Source: Actinoplanes sp. DH11 (GTDB lineage: Bacteria > Actinomycetota > Actinomycetes > Mycobacteriales > Micromonosporaceae). From it: 64,000 nt of DNA. The position numbers and the translations under genes are program-made. The notes under the pieces are model-generated. The model worked only from the letters and a program-made list of their open reading frames with translations. It was not told the DNA's origin and did not search any database. Where the stretch lies: positions 124,001 to 188,000 of the forward strand of contig NZ_JAHWGU010000005.1 of the NCBI RefSeq assembly GCF_020873875.1. Direction: 5' to 3'. This document shows, one piece after another, positions 15,954-24,804 of the stretch (the first letter of the stretch is position 1; the number at the start of each line of letters is the position of its first letter).

Positions 15954-16946
15954 CTAGGCGGTCGCAGGTTTGGGGCCGGCGAGGTCGTCGGGGTGGTCGA
16001 TGTCGCGGTCGTCGGCGACGTCACCGACCGGGACCACGAGGACGTCCCGGGTGCGCAGGTAGTCGCGGGCGCCGCGGTCACCCGTCGCGGTCGCCGCGAC
16101 CCCGGCCCAGTGGTTCCGGCCGAGCAGGACGGGATGCCCGCGCCGATCTTCGTAACCGCCCATGACCAGCGCGTCCGGGGCGGCGTGCCGGATGATCCGG
16201 CGAACCGCCTCGGCGGTGACGCCCGGCATGTCCACGAGAAGCACGACCACTGCCGCGAACCCGCCCGGCTCTGCGGAGCTGCGGGATTTCCCGCCCGGCG
16301 GCAGGGGCGAGGCCGGCGGAGGTGAGTCCAGTGCTGGGGAGGCCGGCGGAGGTGAGTCCAGTGCTGGGGAGGCCGGCGGAGGTGAGTCCAGTGCTGGTGA
16401 GGCCGGTGCAGGTGAGGCCGGCGCCAGGGAGGCCAGCGACAGGGAGGCCGGCGCCGGTGGGGCCAGCGTTGCGAGGCCGGTTCGCAGGGAGGACGCCATG
16501 CCGGTTGTCCAGTCCGGGTTGATCACCGTCGCGGGCAGGCCGGGCACTGTGGCGCGGACCTGGTCGGCGGCGGCACCGAGCACGACCAGGACGTGGTCGC
16601 AGCCGGCCGCGCGCAGGGTGTCCGCGGCGTGCTGCACGAGTCGACGGCCGTCGAGTTCGACGAGCGCTTTGGGCATGCCGTAGCGGCGACCGGCACCGGC
16701 CGCGAGCACCAGCCCGGCAACGCCGCCGGCCGCCGAATCCGGGACTGCCGGCTCGGGGACGCTGCCTGCGGCCGGATGTGGGACTGCCGGCTCGGGGGCG
16801 CTGCCTGCGGCCGGATGTGGGACTGCCGGCTCGGGGGCGCTGCCTGCGGCCGGATGTGGGACTGCCGGCTCGGCAACGGTGCCGGCCGCCGCGTGGGGAA
16901 CCGCCGGCTCGGTGCTCGCGGCCGGAATCCGGGGCTCGGCGCTCAT
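15954..16946 (-). CDS. MobA-like nucleotidyltransferase with repeat insertions
   Basis: The core is an NTP-transferase of the MobA/MocA type: GLVLAAGAGRRYGMPKALVELDGR (G-x-G-x-R nucleotide loop), VLVVLGAAAD, a DMPG metal-binding Asp motif, and RRGHPVLLGR. Such enzymes attach CMP or GMP to molybdopterin (CoxI-type) or activate sugars. Two repeat blocks are inserted: four N-terminal copies of a 13-residue EPAVPHPAAGSAP unit, and about three 10-residue ALDSPPPASP units in the middle of the fold. The ATG overlaps the stop of the upstream Rossmann-like gene (ATGA), so they are translationally coupled. Confidence 0.8.
   Translation of the reverse strand: MSAEPRIPAASTEPAVPHAAAGTVAEPAVPHPAAGSAPEPAVPHPAAGSAPEPAVPHPAAGSVPEPAVPDSAAGGVAGLVLAAGAGRRYGMPKALVELDGRRLVQHAADTLRAAGCDHVLVVLGAAADQVRATVPGLPATVINPDWTTGMASSLRTGLATLAPPAPASLSLASLAPASPAPASPALDSPPPASPALDSPPPASPALDSPPPASPLPPGGKSRSSAEPGGFAAVVVLLVDMPGVTAEAVRRIIRHAAPDALVMGGYEDRRGHPVLLGRNHWAGVAATATGDRGARDYLRTRDVLVVPVGDVADDRDIDHPDDLAGPKPATA
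16302..16430 (-). repeat. 30-bp in-frame repeat inside the MobA-like gene
   Basis: A 30-bp unit (GAGGCCGGCGGAGGTGAGTC core) is repeated three times almost perfectly and then degenerates. It encodes ALDSPPPASP and is inserted before the DMPG motif. Confidence 0.85.
16728..16900 (-). repeat. 39-bp in-frame repeat at N terminus of the MobA-like gene
   Basis: About four copies of a 39-bp unit encode EPAVPHPAAGSAP. The middle copies are identical at the DNA level, showing recent expansion. They form a proline-rich extension ahead of the catalytic domain. Confidence 0.85.
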
Positions 16947-18430
16947 GAGCGGGAAGCCGGCAGGCCGCGGACGGCGGCCAGGGGCAGGGCGGTGCGCGGG
17001 TGGTAGCCGGTTCGCCACAGGCCGCCGTGTGCCGCGGCGGTGGCCTCGTCGCGCCAGGCGGCTGCGGCTGCCGGGCGGGGGCGGCGGATCTGGTGGACCA
17101 GGAGGGCGGCCATCAGGCGGCTCGCGGTGGCCGGCTCGAAGATTTCGACGTCGAAGACGTGGGCGCCCGCGTACGCCGCGGCCAGCAGGCGGTTGCTGAG
17201 CACCGAGCGGGTCCGGGTCGGCGGGGCCACCGCGAAGCTGACCACGCCGTCGCGGCGGGCGACCGTGGCCCGCCAGCGGTGGATGCGTTTGGCGAGCGCG
17301 TAGTTCGGGCCCTGCTGCGGGACCAGGCTGTCGTTGATGCCGGGTTCTACGTCGTACGGGTAGTTCGGGCGCAGCAGTGTGCCGCCGGACAGGGCGGCAC
17401 CGGCGCGGGCCCGGTAGGAGCGTGCGGCGAACCGGGACCGGCTCTGCGCGACGGCCTCGGCGGGCACGGCGTAGACGTCGGTCGGCGTGGCGAGAAAGGC
17501 CAGTGCGGTCTCCGGCCGCTGGTGCCGGACGTGCATGACGAGGGCGTCCAGGGCGGCGGCCAGTTTCGGGTACGCGGCACCGGGTGCGTAGACGTAGTTG
17601 CCCAGGATCAGCCGCTCGTCGAAGCCGAGGAGCCACTGCGCCACCGCGCCGAGGTCGCTGAGCAGGTCGACGCCGGGCACCCCGGCGACCGGTTGCGGGA
17701 TCGCGCCGGGGTCGGCCGCACCGACCGGGTCGGCGACCGGGCCGGAGGTGGCGGTGAGTGGGGCGAGCAGCCGGCCGGCCGAGTTCGAGGCCAGGGCGGC
17801 GGTGCGTTCCCACAGGTCCTGGCGGGGCAGGTCGACGGCGACGACGGTGCCGCCCCAACCGAGGACGGACGCGACCGGGCCCATTTCCGCGCCGGCGCCG
17901 AACGCGACCAGGTGCTGGTCACCGAGGTCCAGCCAGTCCGGGTTCGCGGCCACCTCGCGGACCGCCTCGGCGACCGACTCCTCGACCACGCCGGCGGCCA
18001 CCCACGCGTCGAGCCGCCGGTGCAGGGTGTCGCCGCGCAACTGCTCACCCCGGTACGGCACGAGCAGTTCCTTCTCCGCGGTGCCGGTGCCGGTCACCTC
18101 GACCGTCTCCAGTGGATGTCCCGGTGCTGCCATCAGCGCCTGGGCCAGGGTGAACTCGCCGTCGTCGCGGCGGTACCGCATCCGGGCCTGCACCGAGGCG
18201 AGGCCGGCCTCGGCGATCTCGTACGCGGCGGAGCCGTCCGCGGACAGCCCGGCCTCGACGAGGGCGCGGAAGTGCCGCGGGTAGCCGCGCCGCCAGTCGG
18301 TCTCGCGTTCGGCGGCGGCCGCCGCGGCCGGGTCGGTGGTGTGCAGGGCGTCGGCGACGACGGAACGGCCGAAGGAGTTGCTGCTGCGACGTCCGGAGTC
18401 GTCGGTCGGAAAGTCCGTGAGGGGGGTCAC
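16943..18430 (-). CDS. uncharacterised Rossmann-like protein, 495 aa
   Basis: I do not recognise a named family. The GTG start (VTPLTDFPTDDSG) opens a 495-residue soluble protein. Residues about 165-230 contain DQHLVAFGAGAEMGPVASVLGWGGTVVAVDLPR, which looks like a Rossmann-type nucleotide-binding segment (G-x-G-x-x-x-G plus an acidic residue ending strand 2), as in dehydrogenases or SAM methyltransferases. The rest is helical with a conserved-looking NYPYDVEPGINDSLVPQQGPNYA region. Its stop overlaps the MobA-like start by 4 bp, so both products should be made together. A short-chain-reductase-like or methyltransferase-like role is possible but unproven. Confidence 0.65.
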   Translation of the reverse strand: MTPLTDFPTDDSGRRSSNSFGRSVVADALHTTDPAAAAAAERETDWRRGYPRHFRALVEAGLSADGSAAYEIAEAGLASVQARMRYRRDDGEFTLAQALMAAPGHPLETVEVTGTGTAEKELLVPYRGEQLRGDTLHRRLDAWVAAGVVEESVAEAVREVAANPDWLDLGDQHLVAFGAGAEMGPVASVLGWGGTVVAVDLPRQDLWERTAALASNSAGRLLAPLTATSGPVADPVGAADPGAIPQPVAGVPGVDLLSDLGAVAQWLLGFDERLILGNYVYAPGAAYPKLAAALDALVMHVRHQRPETALAFLATPTDVYAVPAEAVAQSRSRFAARSYRARAGAALSGGTLLRPNYPYDVEPGINDSLVPQQGPNYALAKRIHRWRATVARRDGVVSFAVAPPTRTRSVLSNRLLAAAYAGAHVFDVEIFEPATASRLMAALLVHQIRRPRPAAAAAWRDEATAAAHGGLWRTGYHPRTALPLAAVRGLPASRS

Positions 18431-18541
18431 CGCGCCAGTATGGCGGTCTCCTACCAGAGGAGGAGACGGACTCCGCCGACCGGCCGGAACAGCGGCCGCC
18501 GGTCGGGCGATCGGAGGTCCCCGCGCCGCGAGGCTACCGAT

Positions 18542-19495
18542 ATGACAATCGTCGAATCCGCCACCCGCAGCCCGGTTCGGCAGAACCGGGCCCTGCTCGC
18601 GCTCACCGTCGCGTCGGCGGCCCTCGCCGTCGTGGCCGCCGTCGGGATGCTCGTCGATCCGCGGATGCTGACCGGCGTGCCGATCTGGGCGAAGCCGTTC
18701 AAGTTCGCCGTGTCGTTCGTCGTCTACGGCTGGACCATCGCCTGGCTGCTGTCGGTCCTGCCGCGCCGCAGCCGGCCCGCCGAATGGGCCGGCGTCGTCA
18801 TCGTCGGTGTCTCGGTGATCGAGTTGACGATCATCGTGGCGCAGGTGATCCGCGGGCGGACCAGCCACTACAACATCGCCACGCCGCTGGACGCGATGCT
18901 CTGGTCGGCGATGGGCACATCCATCATGATCCTGTTCCTGGCGCACTTGCTGATCGCGGTGACGGCGCTGCGCCAGCGGATCCCGGACCGGGCGCTGGCC
19001 TGGTCGATCCGGCTGGGCCTGCTGATCTCGCTGCTCGGCATGGCCGTGGCCTTCCTGATGACCACCCAGGGCGGTGTCCCGGAGGCGCCCGGCGCGCACG
19101 CGGTGGGTGTGCCGGACGGCGGGCCGGGCATGCCGCTGACCGGGTGGAGCACGACCGGCGGCGACCTGCGGATCGGTCACTTCGTCGGGCTGCACGCGTT
19201 GCAGGCGCTGCCGATCCTGGCGTACCTGCTCAGCCGGTTCGACCGGCGCCGGACCGCCACGACGCGGTATCGCGTTGCCCTCGGCGACGTGACGCGTGTC
19301 CGCCTCATCGGGGTCGCGGGTGCTGCGTACGCCGTACTCGTTCTTCTTCTGACCTGGCAGGCGCTGCGGGCGCAACCGCTGCTCTCGCCGGACGGGCTCA
19401 CCCTGATCGCGTACGCGGCCCTGGCCGCGACGACCGCCGCCGCGACCGCGGTGGTCCTCCGCAAGGGGCGCGCGGCGGCCGGAAGTCTAGGCTGA
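18542..19495 (+). CDS. polytopic membrane protein, unknown function
   Basis: The 317-residue product has about seven hydrophobic helices, with a PIWAKPFKFAVSF loop after the first, a HYNIATPLDAMLW segment, and an extracellular-looking GGVPEAPGAHAVGVPDGGPG loop between helices. This pattern is seen in a family of actinomycete membrane proteins without assigned function. It is followed after 5 bp by a sensor kinase, so it may be co-transcribed and could feed the two-component system. Confidence 0.7.
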   Translation: MTIVESATRSPVRQNRALLALTVASAALAVVAAVGMLVDPRMLTGVPIWAKPFKFAVSFVVYGWTIAWLLSVLPRRSRPAEWAGVVIVGVSVIELTIIVAQVIRGRTSHYNIATPLDAMLWSAMGTSIMILFLAHLLIAVTALRQRIPDRALAWSIRLGLLISLLGMAVAFLMTTQGGVPEAPGAHAVGVPDGGPGMPLTGWSTTGGDLRIGHFVGLHALQALPILAYLLSRFDRRRTATTRYRVALGDVTRVRLIGVAGAAYAVLVLLLTWQALRAQPLLSPDGLTLIAYAALAATTAAATAVVLRKGRAAAGSLG

Positions 19496-19500
19496 TCGAC

Positions 19501-20652
19501 ATGGGTCGGTGGGGGCGTCTCTTCGACATCCGGCACACGTTCACCCGGATGCTGCTGCTGAACCTCAGCGGCGTGACGTACCTGCTGCTGATCAGCCGGG
19601 AGACCGGGCGGCCGCCGACCGGCACGCAGTGGGCGCTCGCGGTCCTCGCCTTCACCGCCGGACTGCTGCTGCACCGCCGGCCGCCGATCAACCTGCTGGT
19701 GCAGACCAGCCTCTTCGGGGTGGCCCTGGCGGTCCTCGAAGATCCGACGATCAACCAGGTGGGCACCGCGTGGGCGATCGGCGAGGTGGCGCTCTGGGCG
19801 CCCCGCGCCGCGTACCTCTGGGTGAACGTCGCCCTGGTCGCCGTCGTCTACGTGATCTGCAGCGCCTCCCGCGACATCGACCTCACGCAGTCGCTCGTCG
19901 GCCTCTGCATCAACCTGGGTCTGCCGGTGCTGATCGGCACGGTCGTCCGGACCACCCGCGAGCTGGGCGTGCAGAACGAGCGCCGGATGCTCTCCGAGCA
20001 GCGAGCGGCGCGGGCCGACGAACGCAGCGCGATCGCCCGCGAGCTGCACGACGTGGTCGCGCATCACGTCGCGTCGATGGTGCTGCGGGTGGGTGTGGCG
20101 CGGCACGTGCTGCCCGGCCAGGATCCGGAGGTGACAGCCGTCTTCGACGACGTGCACCGGACCGGGACGGCGGCCCTGACGGATCTGCGGCGGCTGGTCG
20201 CGGTGCTGCGGGACCCCGAGGGCGTACGCGGGGACGCGGCACTCACCGCAATCGATCCCTCAGCCCTGCCCGCCGCGCTCGACGGCGCCGTGGAGACCGC
20301 ACGACGCGCCGGGGTGATCGTGGAGGCGGAGATCGATCCGGCGGTCGGCGAGCTGGACGCGGTCCGCGCCCTGGCCGTGCTGCGCCTCACCCAGGAGGCG
20401 CTCACCAACGTGGCGAAGCATGCCGGCGCCTCGGCGCGGGCGCGGCTGACGGTCGCGATCGACGGCGCCGACCTGAGGTGGGAGGTGGCCGACTCGGGCG
20501 ACGGTTCCGCCCGGGTCGACGTGCCGTCCGGCGGCGGGCACGGGATCACCGGCATGCGGGAACGGGTGGAGGTGCTCGGCGGCGTGCTGAGTGCGGGACC
20601 GGCCGGTGCCGGCTGGCGGGTGGCGACCGTGCTGCCGGGGGAGACCGCATGA
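19501..20652 (+). CDS. NarL-type sensor histidine kinase
   Basis: Five or six N-terminal membrane helices (about residues 15-160) are followed by a HisKA_3 dimerisation helix with ARELHDVVAHHVASMVLR; the His in RELHD is the phosphorylation site. The HATPase_c domain has the N-box TQEALTNVAKHAGAS and GGGHGITGMRERVEVLGG. The sensor lacks a recognisable extracytoplasmic domain, so it probably senses a membrane or envelope signal. Its stop overlaps the response regulator start (ATGA). Confidence 0.92.
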   Translation: MGRWGRLFDIRHTFTRMLLLNLSGVTYLLLISRETGRPPTGTQWALAVLAFTAGLLLHRRPPINLLVQTSLFGVALAVLEDPTINQVGTAWAIGEVALWAPRAAYLWVNVALVAVVYVICSASRDIDLTQSLVGLCINLGLPVLIGTVVRTTRELGVQNERRMLSEQRAARADERSAIARELHDVVAHHVASMVLRVGVARHVLPGQDPEVTAVFDDVHRTGTAALTDLRRLVAVLRDPEGVRGDAALTAIDPSALPAALDGAVETARRAGVIVEAEIDPAVGELDAVRALAVLRLTQEALTNVAKHAGASARARLTVAIDGADLRWEVADSGDGSARVDVPSGGGHGITGMRERVEVLGGVLSAGPAGAGWRVATVLPGETA

Positions 20653-21287
20653 TCAGGGTTCTGCTCGTGGACGACCAGCAGCTGGTCCGGGCCGGGCTGC
20701 GGATGCTCTGCGACGCCGAAGCCGGCCTGGAGGTGGTCGGTGAGGCCGGTGACGGCCGGGCCGCGGTGGAGCTGGCCGCCCGGCTGTCGCCCGACGTGAT
20801 CGTGATGGACCTGCGGATGCCGGGCGTCGACGGGATCACCGCGACCAGCCGGATCGTCGGTGCCCGGCCGGCGGCGCGGGTGCTGGTGCTCACCACGTTC
20901 GGCGACGACGACCACCTCTATCCCGCGTTGCAGGCGGGCGCGTGCGGGTTCCTGCTCAAGGACGCCCCGCCCATCGAGTTACTGAACGGGATCCGGCAGG
21001 CGGCGGCCGGGGAGAGCCCGTACAGCCAGGACGTGCTGCGCCGGCTGGTACGCCGGGCGGTCGACGCCAAGCCGGCGCCGGCGCCCCGGATCGACGGGCT
21101 GACCGCGCGGGAGCGCGAGGTGCTCGACCTGGTCGGCGAGGGGCTGAGCAACGCGGAGATCGCCGACCGGATGCACATCGGGGTGACCACCGTGAAGACC
21201 CACATCACCGCGCTGATGTCCAAGACCGGCACCGCGAACCGGGTACGACTCGCTCTGCTCGCCGTTCGCAACCAGGACGGTTCTTAA
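20649..21287 (+). CDS. NarL/LuxR-type response regulator
   Basis: The receiver domain (about 1-120) has the acidic pair in LLVDDQQ, the phospho-acceptor Asp in VIVMDLRMPG, Thr in VLTTFGDD and Lys in LLKDAPP. The C-terminal LuxR helix-turn-helix (about 145-205) has LTAREREVLDLVGEGLSNAEIADRMHIG and VKTHI. It is the cognate partner of the kinase with which it overlaps by 4 bp. Possible targets include the adjacent S8 protease 31 bp downstream. Confidence 0.93.
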   Translation: MIRVLLVDDQQLVRAGLRMLCDAEAGLEVVGEAGDGRAAVELAARLSPDVIVMDLRMPGVDGITATSRIVGARPAARVLVLTTFGDDDHLYPALQAGACGFLLKDAPPIELLNGIRQAAAGESPYSQDVLRRLVRRAVDAKPAPAPRIDGLTAREREVLDLVGEGLSNAEIADRMHIGVTTVKTHITALMSKTGTANRVRLALLAVRNQDGS

Positions 21288-21318
21288 CCGGCCCGGGGCG
21301 GCAGCCGATACCGGCGGC

Positions 21319-22824
21319 ATGCACAAGTGGATCCTGGGGCCGGCACTCACCGCGACCGTCGCCGTCGCGGCCGCTCTCGTCGCGCCCACGCCGGCCCGGG
21401 CCGCCAGCTCTGCCGCCCCGACGGATCGCTATGTGGTCACTCTCCGGCAGCAGCCCGGTGCCGCCGGCACCCTGAGCACCGCCGGCACGCTGAGTGCCGG
21501 TGCCGGCCGGGTGTTGCACCGGTTCCAGGGATACCCGGGGTACGCCGCCGAGCTGACGGCCGGCGAGGCGCGGCGGCTCGCGGCCGACCCGGCGGTCCGG
21601 TTCGTGGAGAAGGACCGGGTGCTGCGACTCACCGGCAACCCGTCCTGGAACGTGGACCGGGTGGACCAGCGTGGCCGGACGCTGTCGAAGACGTACCGGC
21701 CGTCGGCGGACGGGGACTCGGTGCACGCGTACGTGATCGACACCGGGATCCGGACCGCGCACCGGGAGTTCGGCGGGCGGGCCTCGTACGGCTGGGACTT
21801 CGTCGGCCGCGACGCCAAGGCCGACGACTGCAACGGGCACGGCACCCATGTGGCGGGGACGCTGGGTGGCAGCACCTACGGCATCGCCAGGAAGGTGAAG
21901 CTGGTGAGCGTACGGGTGCTCGACTGCGAGGGCGCCGGCACGCTCTCCGACGTGATCGACGGCATCGACTGGGTTACCAGGCACGCGGTGCGGCCGGCGG
22001 TCGCGAACATGAGCCTGGGCGGCGACTACAGCCCGGCCCTGGAGCAGGCGGTCGGTGCGGCGATCAAGTCCGGCGTGACGTTCGTGGCGGCCGCCGGCAA
22101 CGAGAACGTGGACGCGTCGCTGACCAGCCCGGGTGGCCTGCCTGCGGCGATCACGGTGGCGGCCACCGACCGGGCGGACAGGCGGGCGTCGTTCTCCAAC
22201 TACGGCAGCGTGGTCGACATCTTCGCGCCCGGCGTGGGCATCACCTCGGCCACCGCGGACGGCAACAGCGCGAAGGCGACCTGGAACGGTACGTCGATGG
22301 CCGCACCGCACGTGGCCGGTGCCGCCGCCCTGCTGCTGGACGCGAACCCGGCGCTGACCCCGGCGCAGGTCCGGGACCGGCTCGTCGCGGACGCCACGAA
22401 GGGCAAGGTCACCTCCCGGGCCGGCGCTCCCGACCGGCTGCTCTTCGTCCCGGCGCCACCGAAGGCACCGGTGATCACGACCGCCCGGGTGGACACGGCG
22501 ACCGTGGGTGTCCCGTACACCCGCCGGCTGGCCCTGGCCGCGAGCCGGCGCGGCACCTGGAAGCTGGTGGGGGGTACCCTGCCCGCGGGTCTGAAGCTCG
22601 CCCCGAACGGTGTGCTCTCGGGAACTCCGGGGGCGGCCGGGGAGCGTACGGTCACGGTCCGGTTCACCGATTACGTGCCGCAGTCCGTCACTCGCCAGGT
22701 GGTGATCCCGGTGGTCGCTCCCGCCCCGGAGATCCCGCCGGTCCCGGTCCCGGTCCCGGTCCCGGTCCCGGTCCCGGTCCCGGTCCCGGTGCCGACGCCG
22801 CCGGTCGCGGGCCCCGTCCTCTGA
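21319..22824 (+). CDS. secreted S8 (subtilisin-family) serine protease
   Basis: A signal peptide ends near ARA (residue 28). An inhibitor_I9 propeptide follows (about 35-105). The catalytic domain has Asp141 (VIDTG), His174 (NGHGTH) and Ser326 (NGTSMAAPH), with the oxyanion Asn in AAAGNE. A beta-sandwich of the putative-Ig type (He_PIG-like, about 385-470) and a VPVP tail follow. The propeptide and triad indicate an exported, autoprocessed endoprotease. The tail is encoded by a hexanucleotide repeat and may span or contact the wall. Confidence 0.93.
   Translation: MHKWILGPALTATVAVAAALVAPTPARAASSAAPTDRYVVTLRQQPGAAGTLSTAGTLSAGAGRVLHRFQGYPGYAAELTAGEARRLAADPAVRFVEKDRVLRLTGNPSWNVDRVDQRGRTLSKTYRPSADGDSVHAYVIDTGIRTAHREFGGRASYGWDFVGRDAKADDCNGHGTHVAGTLGGSTYGIARKVKLVSVRVLDCEGAGTLSDVIDGIDWVTRHAVRPAVANMSLGGDYSPALEQAVGAAIKSGVTFVAAAGNENVDASLTSPGGLPAAITVAATDRADRRASFSNYGSVVDIFAPGVGITSATADGNSAKATWNGTSMAAPHVAGAAALLLDANPALTPAQVRDRLVADATKGKVTSRAGAPDRLLFVPAPPKAPVITTARVDTATVGVPYTRRLALAASRRGTWKLVGGTLPAGLKLAPNGVLSGTPGAAGERTVTVRFTDYVPQSVTRQVVIPVVAPAPEIPPVPVPVPVPVPVPVPVPVPTPPVAGPVL
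22737..22793 (+). repeat. CCGGTC hexanucleotide repeat encoding a Val-Pro tail
   Basis: About nine copies of a 6-bp unit encode alternating Val and Pro at the end of the S8 protease. The perfect units mark a length-variable tract. Confidence 0.85.
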
Positions 22825-22852
22825 ACCCGGCTCATGAACCGCGGCGGGCCGG

Positions 22853-23335
22853 TTACCAGTCCAGCGCGCCCGCGTACTTCTCGGCGATCGCCACCGACTC
22901 GGCCAGATCCGCCTCGACGACCGGCAGCCCCGGGCGGACCGTGATCGCGCCGAGCTCGACGAGCAACTGCCGCAGCAGGGCCTCGGCGGCGGCCGCCTGC
23001 GGTGCCACCCCGGCGGTCACCACCGGCACGGCCAGCTTGCCGGCCAGGGCCTGCGCGGGCAGCTGGTCGAGGAGCACCTTCAGGACGCCGGTGTAGCTGC
23101 CCTTGTAGGTGGGCGTGGCCACGACCAGCAGGTTCGCGTCGGTGATCGCGGCCAGGGCGGCCTGGGTCCGCTGGTCGCCGGGCGTGAGCAGGCCGCTCCC
23201 GATCGCACCTGCCTCGATCAGGGGCGGTTCGGGGGCACCGAGCCGACCGGCGATGGCCGAGCCGACGGCCGAGGCCAGGGTGGACGTCCGCGACCCGGCA
23301 CGCGGGTTGCCGGAGATGACGACGATTCCGGTCAC
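22853..23335 (-). CDS. NADPH-dependent FMN reductase (SsuE-like)
   Basis: The 160-residue flavodoxin-like protein begins TGIVVISGNPRAGSRTSTLA, the FMN phosphate-binding loop. It keeps VVATPTYKGSYTGVLKVLLDQLP, the segment that defines the SsuE/NADPH-dependent FMN reductase family. Such enzymes supply reduced FMN to two-component monooxygenases. It lies 17 bp downstream of the flavin reductase-domain gene on the same strand. Confidence 0.9.
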   Translation of the reverse strand: MTGIVVISGNPRAGSRTSTLASAVGSAIAGRLGAPEPPLIEAGAIGSGLLTPGDQRTQAALAAITDANLLVVATPTYKGSYTGVLKVLLDQLPAQALAGKLAVPVVTAGVAPQAAAAEALLRQLLVELGAITVRPGLPVVEADLAESVAIAEKYAGALDW

Positions 23336-23352
23336 GATCTTCCTTCTCGCTC

Positions 23353-23853
23353 TCAGGCTGCTCTGCGCAGGTTGTGGTACGAACCGTCGTGGTAGACCAG
23401 CGGCGTCGCCGCCCGGTCGTCGTGCACCGCGCCCGTCTCCGGTGCCGCCAGCACGATCGTGTGGTCGCCGGCCTCGACCCGCCGGACCACCCGGCAGACC
23501 AGCCGGGCCAGCACGCCGCCGAGCAGCGGGACACCGCCGGGGCCGGGCTCCCAGTCGCCGTGCGTGGCGAACCGGTCGATCCCGCGCGTCGAGAAGGTCC
23601 TGGCCACGTGCTCCTGCTCCTCGGTGAGCACGTGCACGGCGACGATGTCGGCGGCCTCGACCGCGGGCCAGGCCGACGCGCTGTGCGCCAGGCAGAAGGA
23701 GACCAGCGGCGGGTCAAGCGACACCGAGGTGAACGAGGTGGCGGTGAAGCCGGCCGGCTGCTCGCCGGGCGCGGTGACGACGACCACCGCGGCGGCGTGC
23801 CGGCGGAGCAGGGCGCGGAAGTGTTCGGAGTCCACGAGTGAGCTGACGGTCAT
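23353..23853 (-). CDS. flavin reductase-like (split-barrel FMN-binding) protein
   Basis: The 166-residue protein has the flavin reductase-like split barrel: VVVVTAPGEQPAGFTATSFTSVSLDPPLVSFCLA, then FATHGDW and GDHTIVLA. It binds FMN and either reduces it or acts as the small component of a two-component oxygenase. The ATG at 23853 has GAGGGGG upstream. With the downstream SsuE-like gene it forms a flavin-supply operon; the oxygenase that uses it is not in the window. Two operator-like palindromes lie upstream. Confidence 0.9.
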   Translation of the reverse strand: MTVSSLVDSEHFRALLRRHAAAVVVVTAPGEQPAGFTATSFTSVSLDPPLVSFCLAHSASAWPAVEAADIVAVHVLTEEQEHVARTFSTRGIDRFATHGDWEPGPGGVPLLGGVLARLVCRVVRRVEAGDHTIVLAAPETGAVHDDRAATPLVYHDGSYHNLRRAA

Positions 23854-23880
23854 GAGGTCCCCCTCAGTCGTTTCCCATAC

Positions 23881-23897
23881 CCTAGTAAACCTATAGG
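23881..23897. promoter_or_regulatory. operator-like site A, CCTA-type dyad
   Basis: CCTAG-N7-ATAGG, 17 bp, lies 28 bp upstream of the flavin reductase start. It shares spacing and half-sites with a second copy 64 bp away, so one dimeric regulator probably binds both. Confidence 0.5.
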
Positions 23898-23942
23898 AGA
23901 TTGTCACCAGGCTTCATGAGATGACCGACACCATGGACGTAG

Positions 23943-23963
23943 TTCCTATCTAACACATAGGAA
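23943..23963. promoter_or_regulatory. operator-like site B, CCTAT-N7-ATAGG
   Basis: The CCTAT / ATAGG arms extend to 7 bp (TTCCTAT / ATAGGAA). The site lies in the divergent region between the flavin reductase operon and the winged-helix protein, and pairs with site A at 23881. Confidence 0.55.
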
Positions 23964-24035
23964 ATGTATCCTTGCCATGCGTCGCCGGCCCCGGCCGGTG
24001 CCGCCGACCCGCCAGGTGCAGCCCGAGGAGCCGAG

Positions 24036-24584
24036 ATGTCCGTACTCGCCGTAGCCCACCCGCACGCCACCTACCCCCGCCCGGTCCGGCTGCGGTCCGT
24101 TCCGGATCCGCTGCCTCGCCCGGACGTGGAGGACCCGCCGGTCACCGTGACGATCAGCATCGCGGGGGGTCCCGAAGGCCGGGAACGGGTGCTCGCCGCG
24201 CTGCGCTCGCTGGTGGACGCGGCCGGTGTGGCGGCCGTGGAGCTGGAGCCGGCCCCGCCCGCCTCGCCGTCCCTGCCCGCCCCGTCCAGCGACATCCAGC
24301 TGGACCCGCGGGCGCGGACCGCGTTCCGGCGCGGGCGCCTGCTCGAGCTCAGCCGCCTGGAGTACGACCTGCTGCTCTTCCTGGCGCGGCACCCGCGGCA
24401 GGTGTTCAGCCGGAGCCAGCTGCTCACCCACGTCTGGGGGCACCGGCACACCACGAACCGGACCGTCGACGTGCACGTCAGCCGGTTGCGTACCAAACTG
24501 GAGGACCCGGAGCTCATCACCACGGTGTACGGGCTGGGCTACCGCCTCGCCGACGAGGCGCCCATCACGGTCGTGGACAGGTGA
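24036..24584 (+). CDS. OmpR-type winged-helix protein without receiver domain
   Basis: The ATG is preceded by GAGGAG. Residues about 85-175 form a trans_reg_C winged helix: [28 protein letters not shown], then [13 protein letters not shown] and TVYGLGYRL. The N-terminal 80 residues are not a receiver: there is no phospho-acceptor Asp or conserved Lys, but a short alpha/beta stretch ([24 protein letters not shown]). Such orphan regulators act without phosphorylation. It is divergent from the flavin reductase operon and may bind the paired CCTA dyads. Confidence 0.85.
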   Translation: MSVLAVAHPHATYPRPVRLRSVPDPLPRPDVEDPPVTVTISIAGGPEGRERVLAALRSLVDAAGVAAVELEPAPPASPSLPAPSSDIQLDPRARTAFRRGRLLELSRLEYDLLLFLARHPRQVFSRSQLLTHVWGHRHTTNRTVDVHVSRLRTKLEDPELITTVYGLGYRLADEAPITVVDR

Positions 24585-24804
24585 CGCGCTTCTTTCCCCG
24601 GACAAATCTCGTTCATCACTGATTCATCCCGAAAGGGTCATAGGCCGACGGTATGGGGCAGCTGTATTGCCTGCTCAGCACGGACTTACCCCGCATTTGG
24701 TGATCCAATCCAAGCCTTTACAGGGGATTGATCGATTTAAATACTTGCGAGCACGGGTGCGCCGGACCGGTGTACCAGACCTACCCGTCCCCCTGGGAGG
24801 AACC

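Noticed and set aside
15760..16080. Minus-strand frame encoding a CRAVP repeat
   Set aside because: It is a translation of the CACGG microsatellite and has no start or conserved part.
17000..18480. Long plus-strand frame joined to the membrane protein at 18542
   Set aside because: The upstream half is the shadow of the Rossmann-like gene. The real start is the ATG at 18542, where hydrophobic, protein-like sequence begins.
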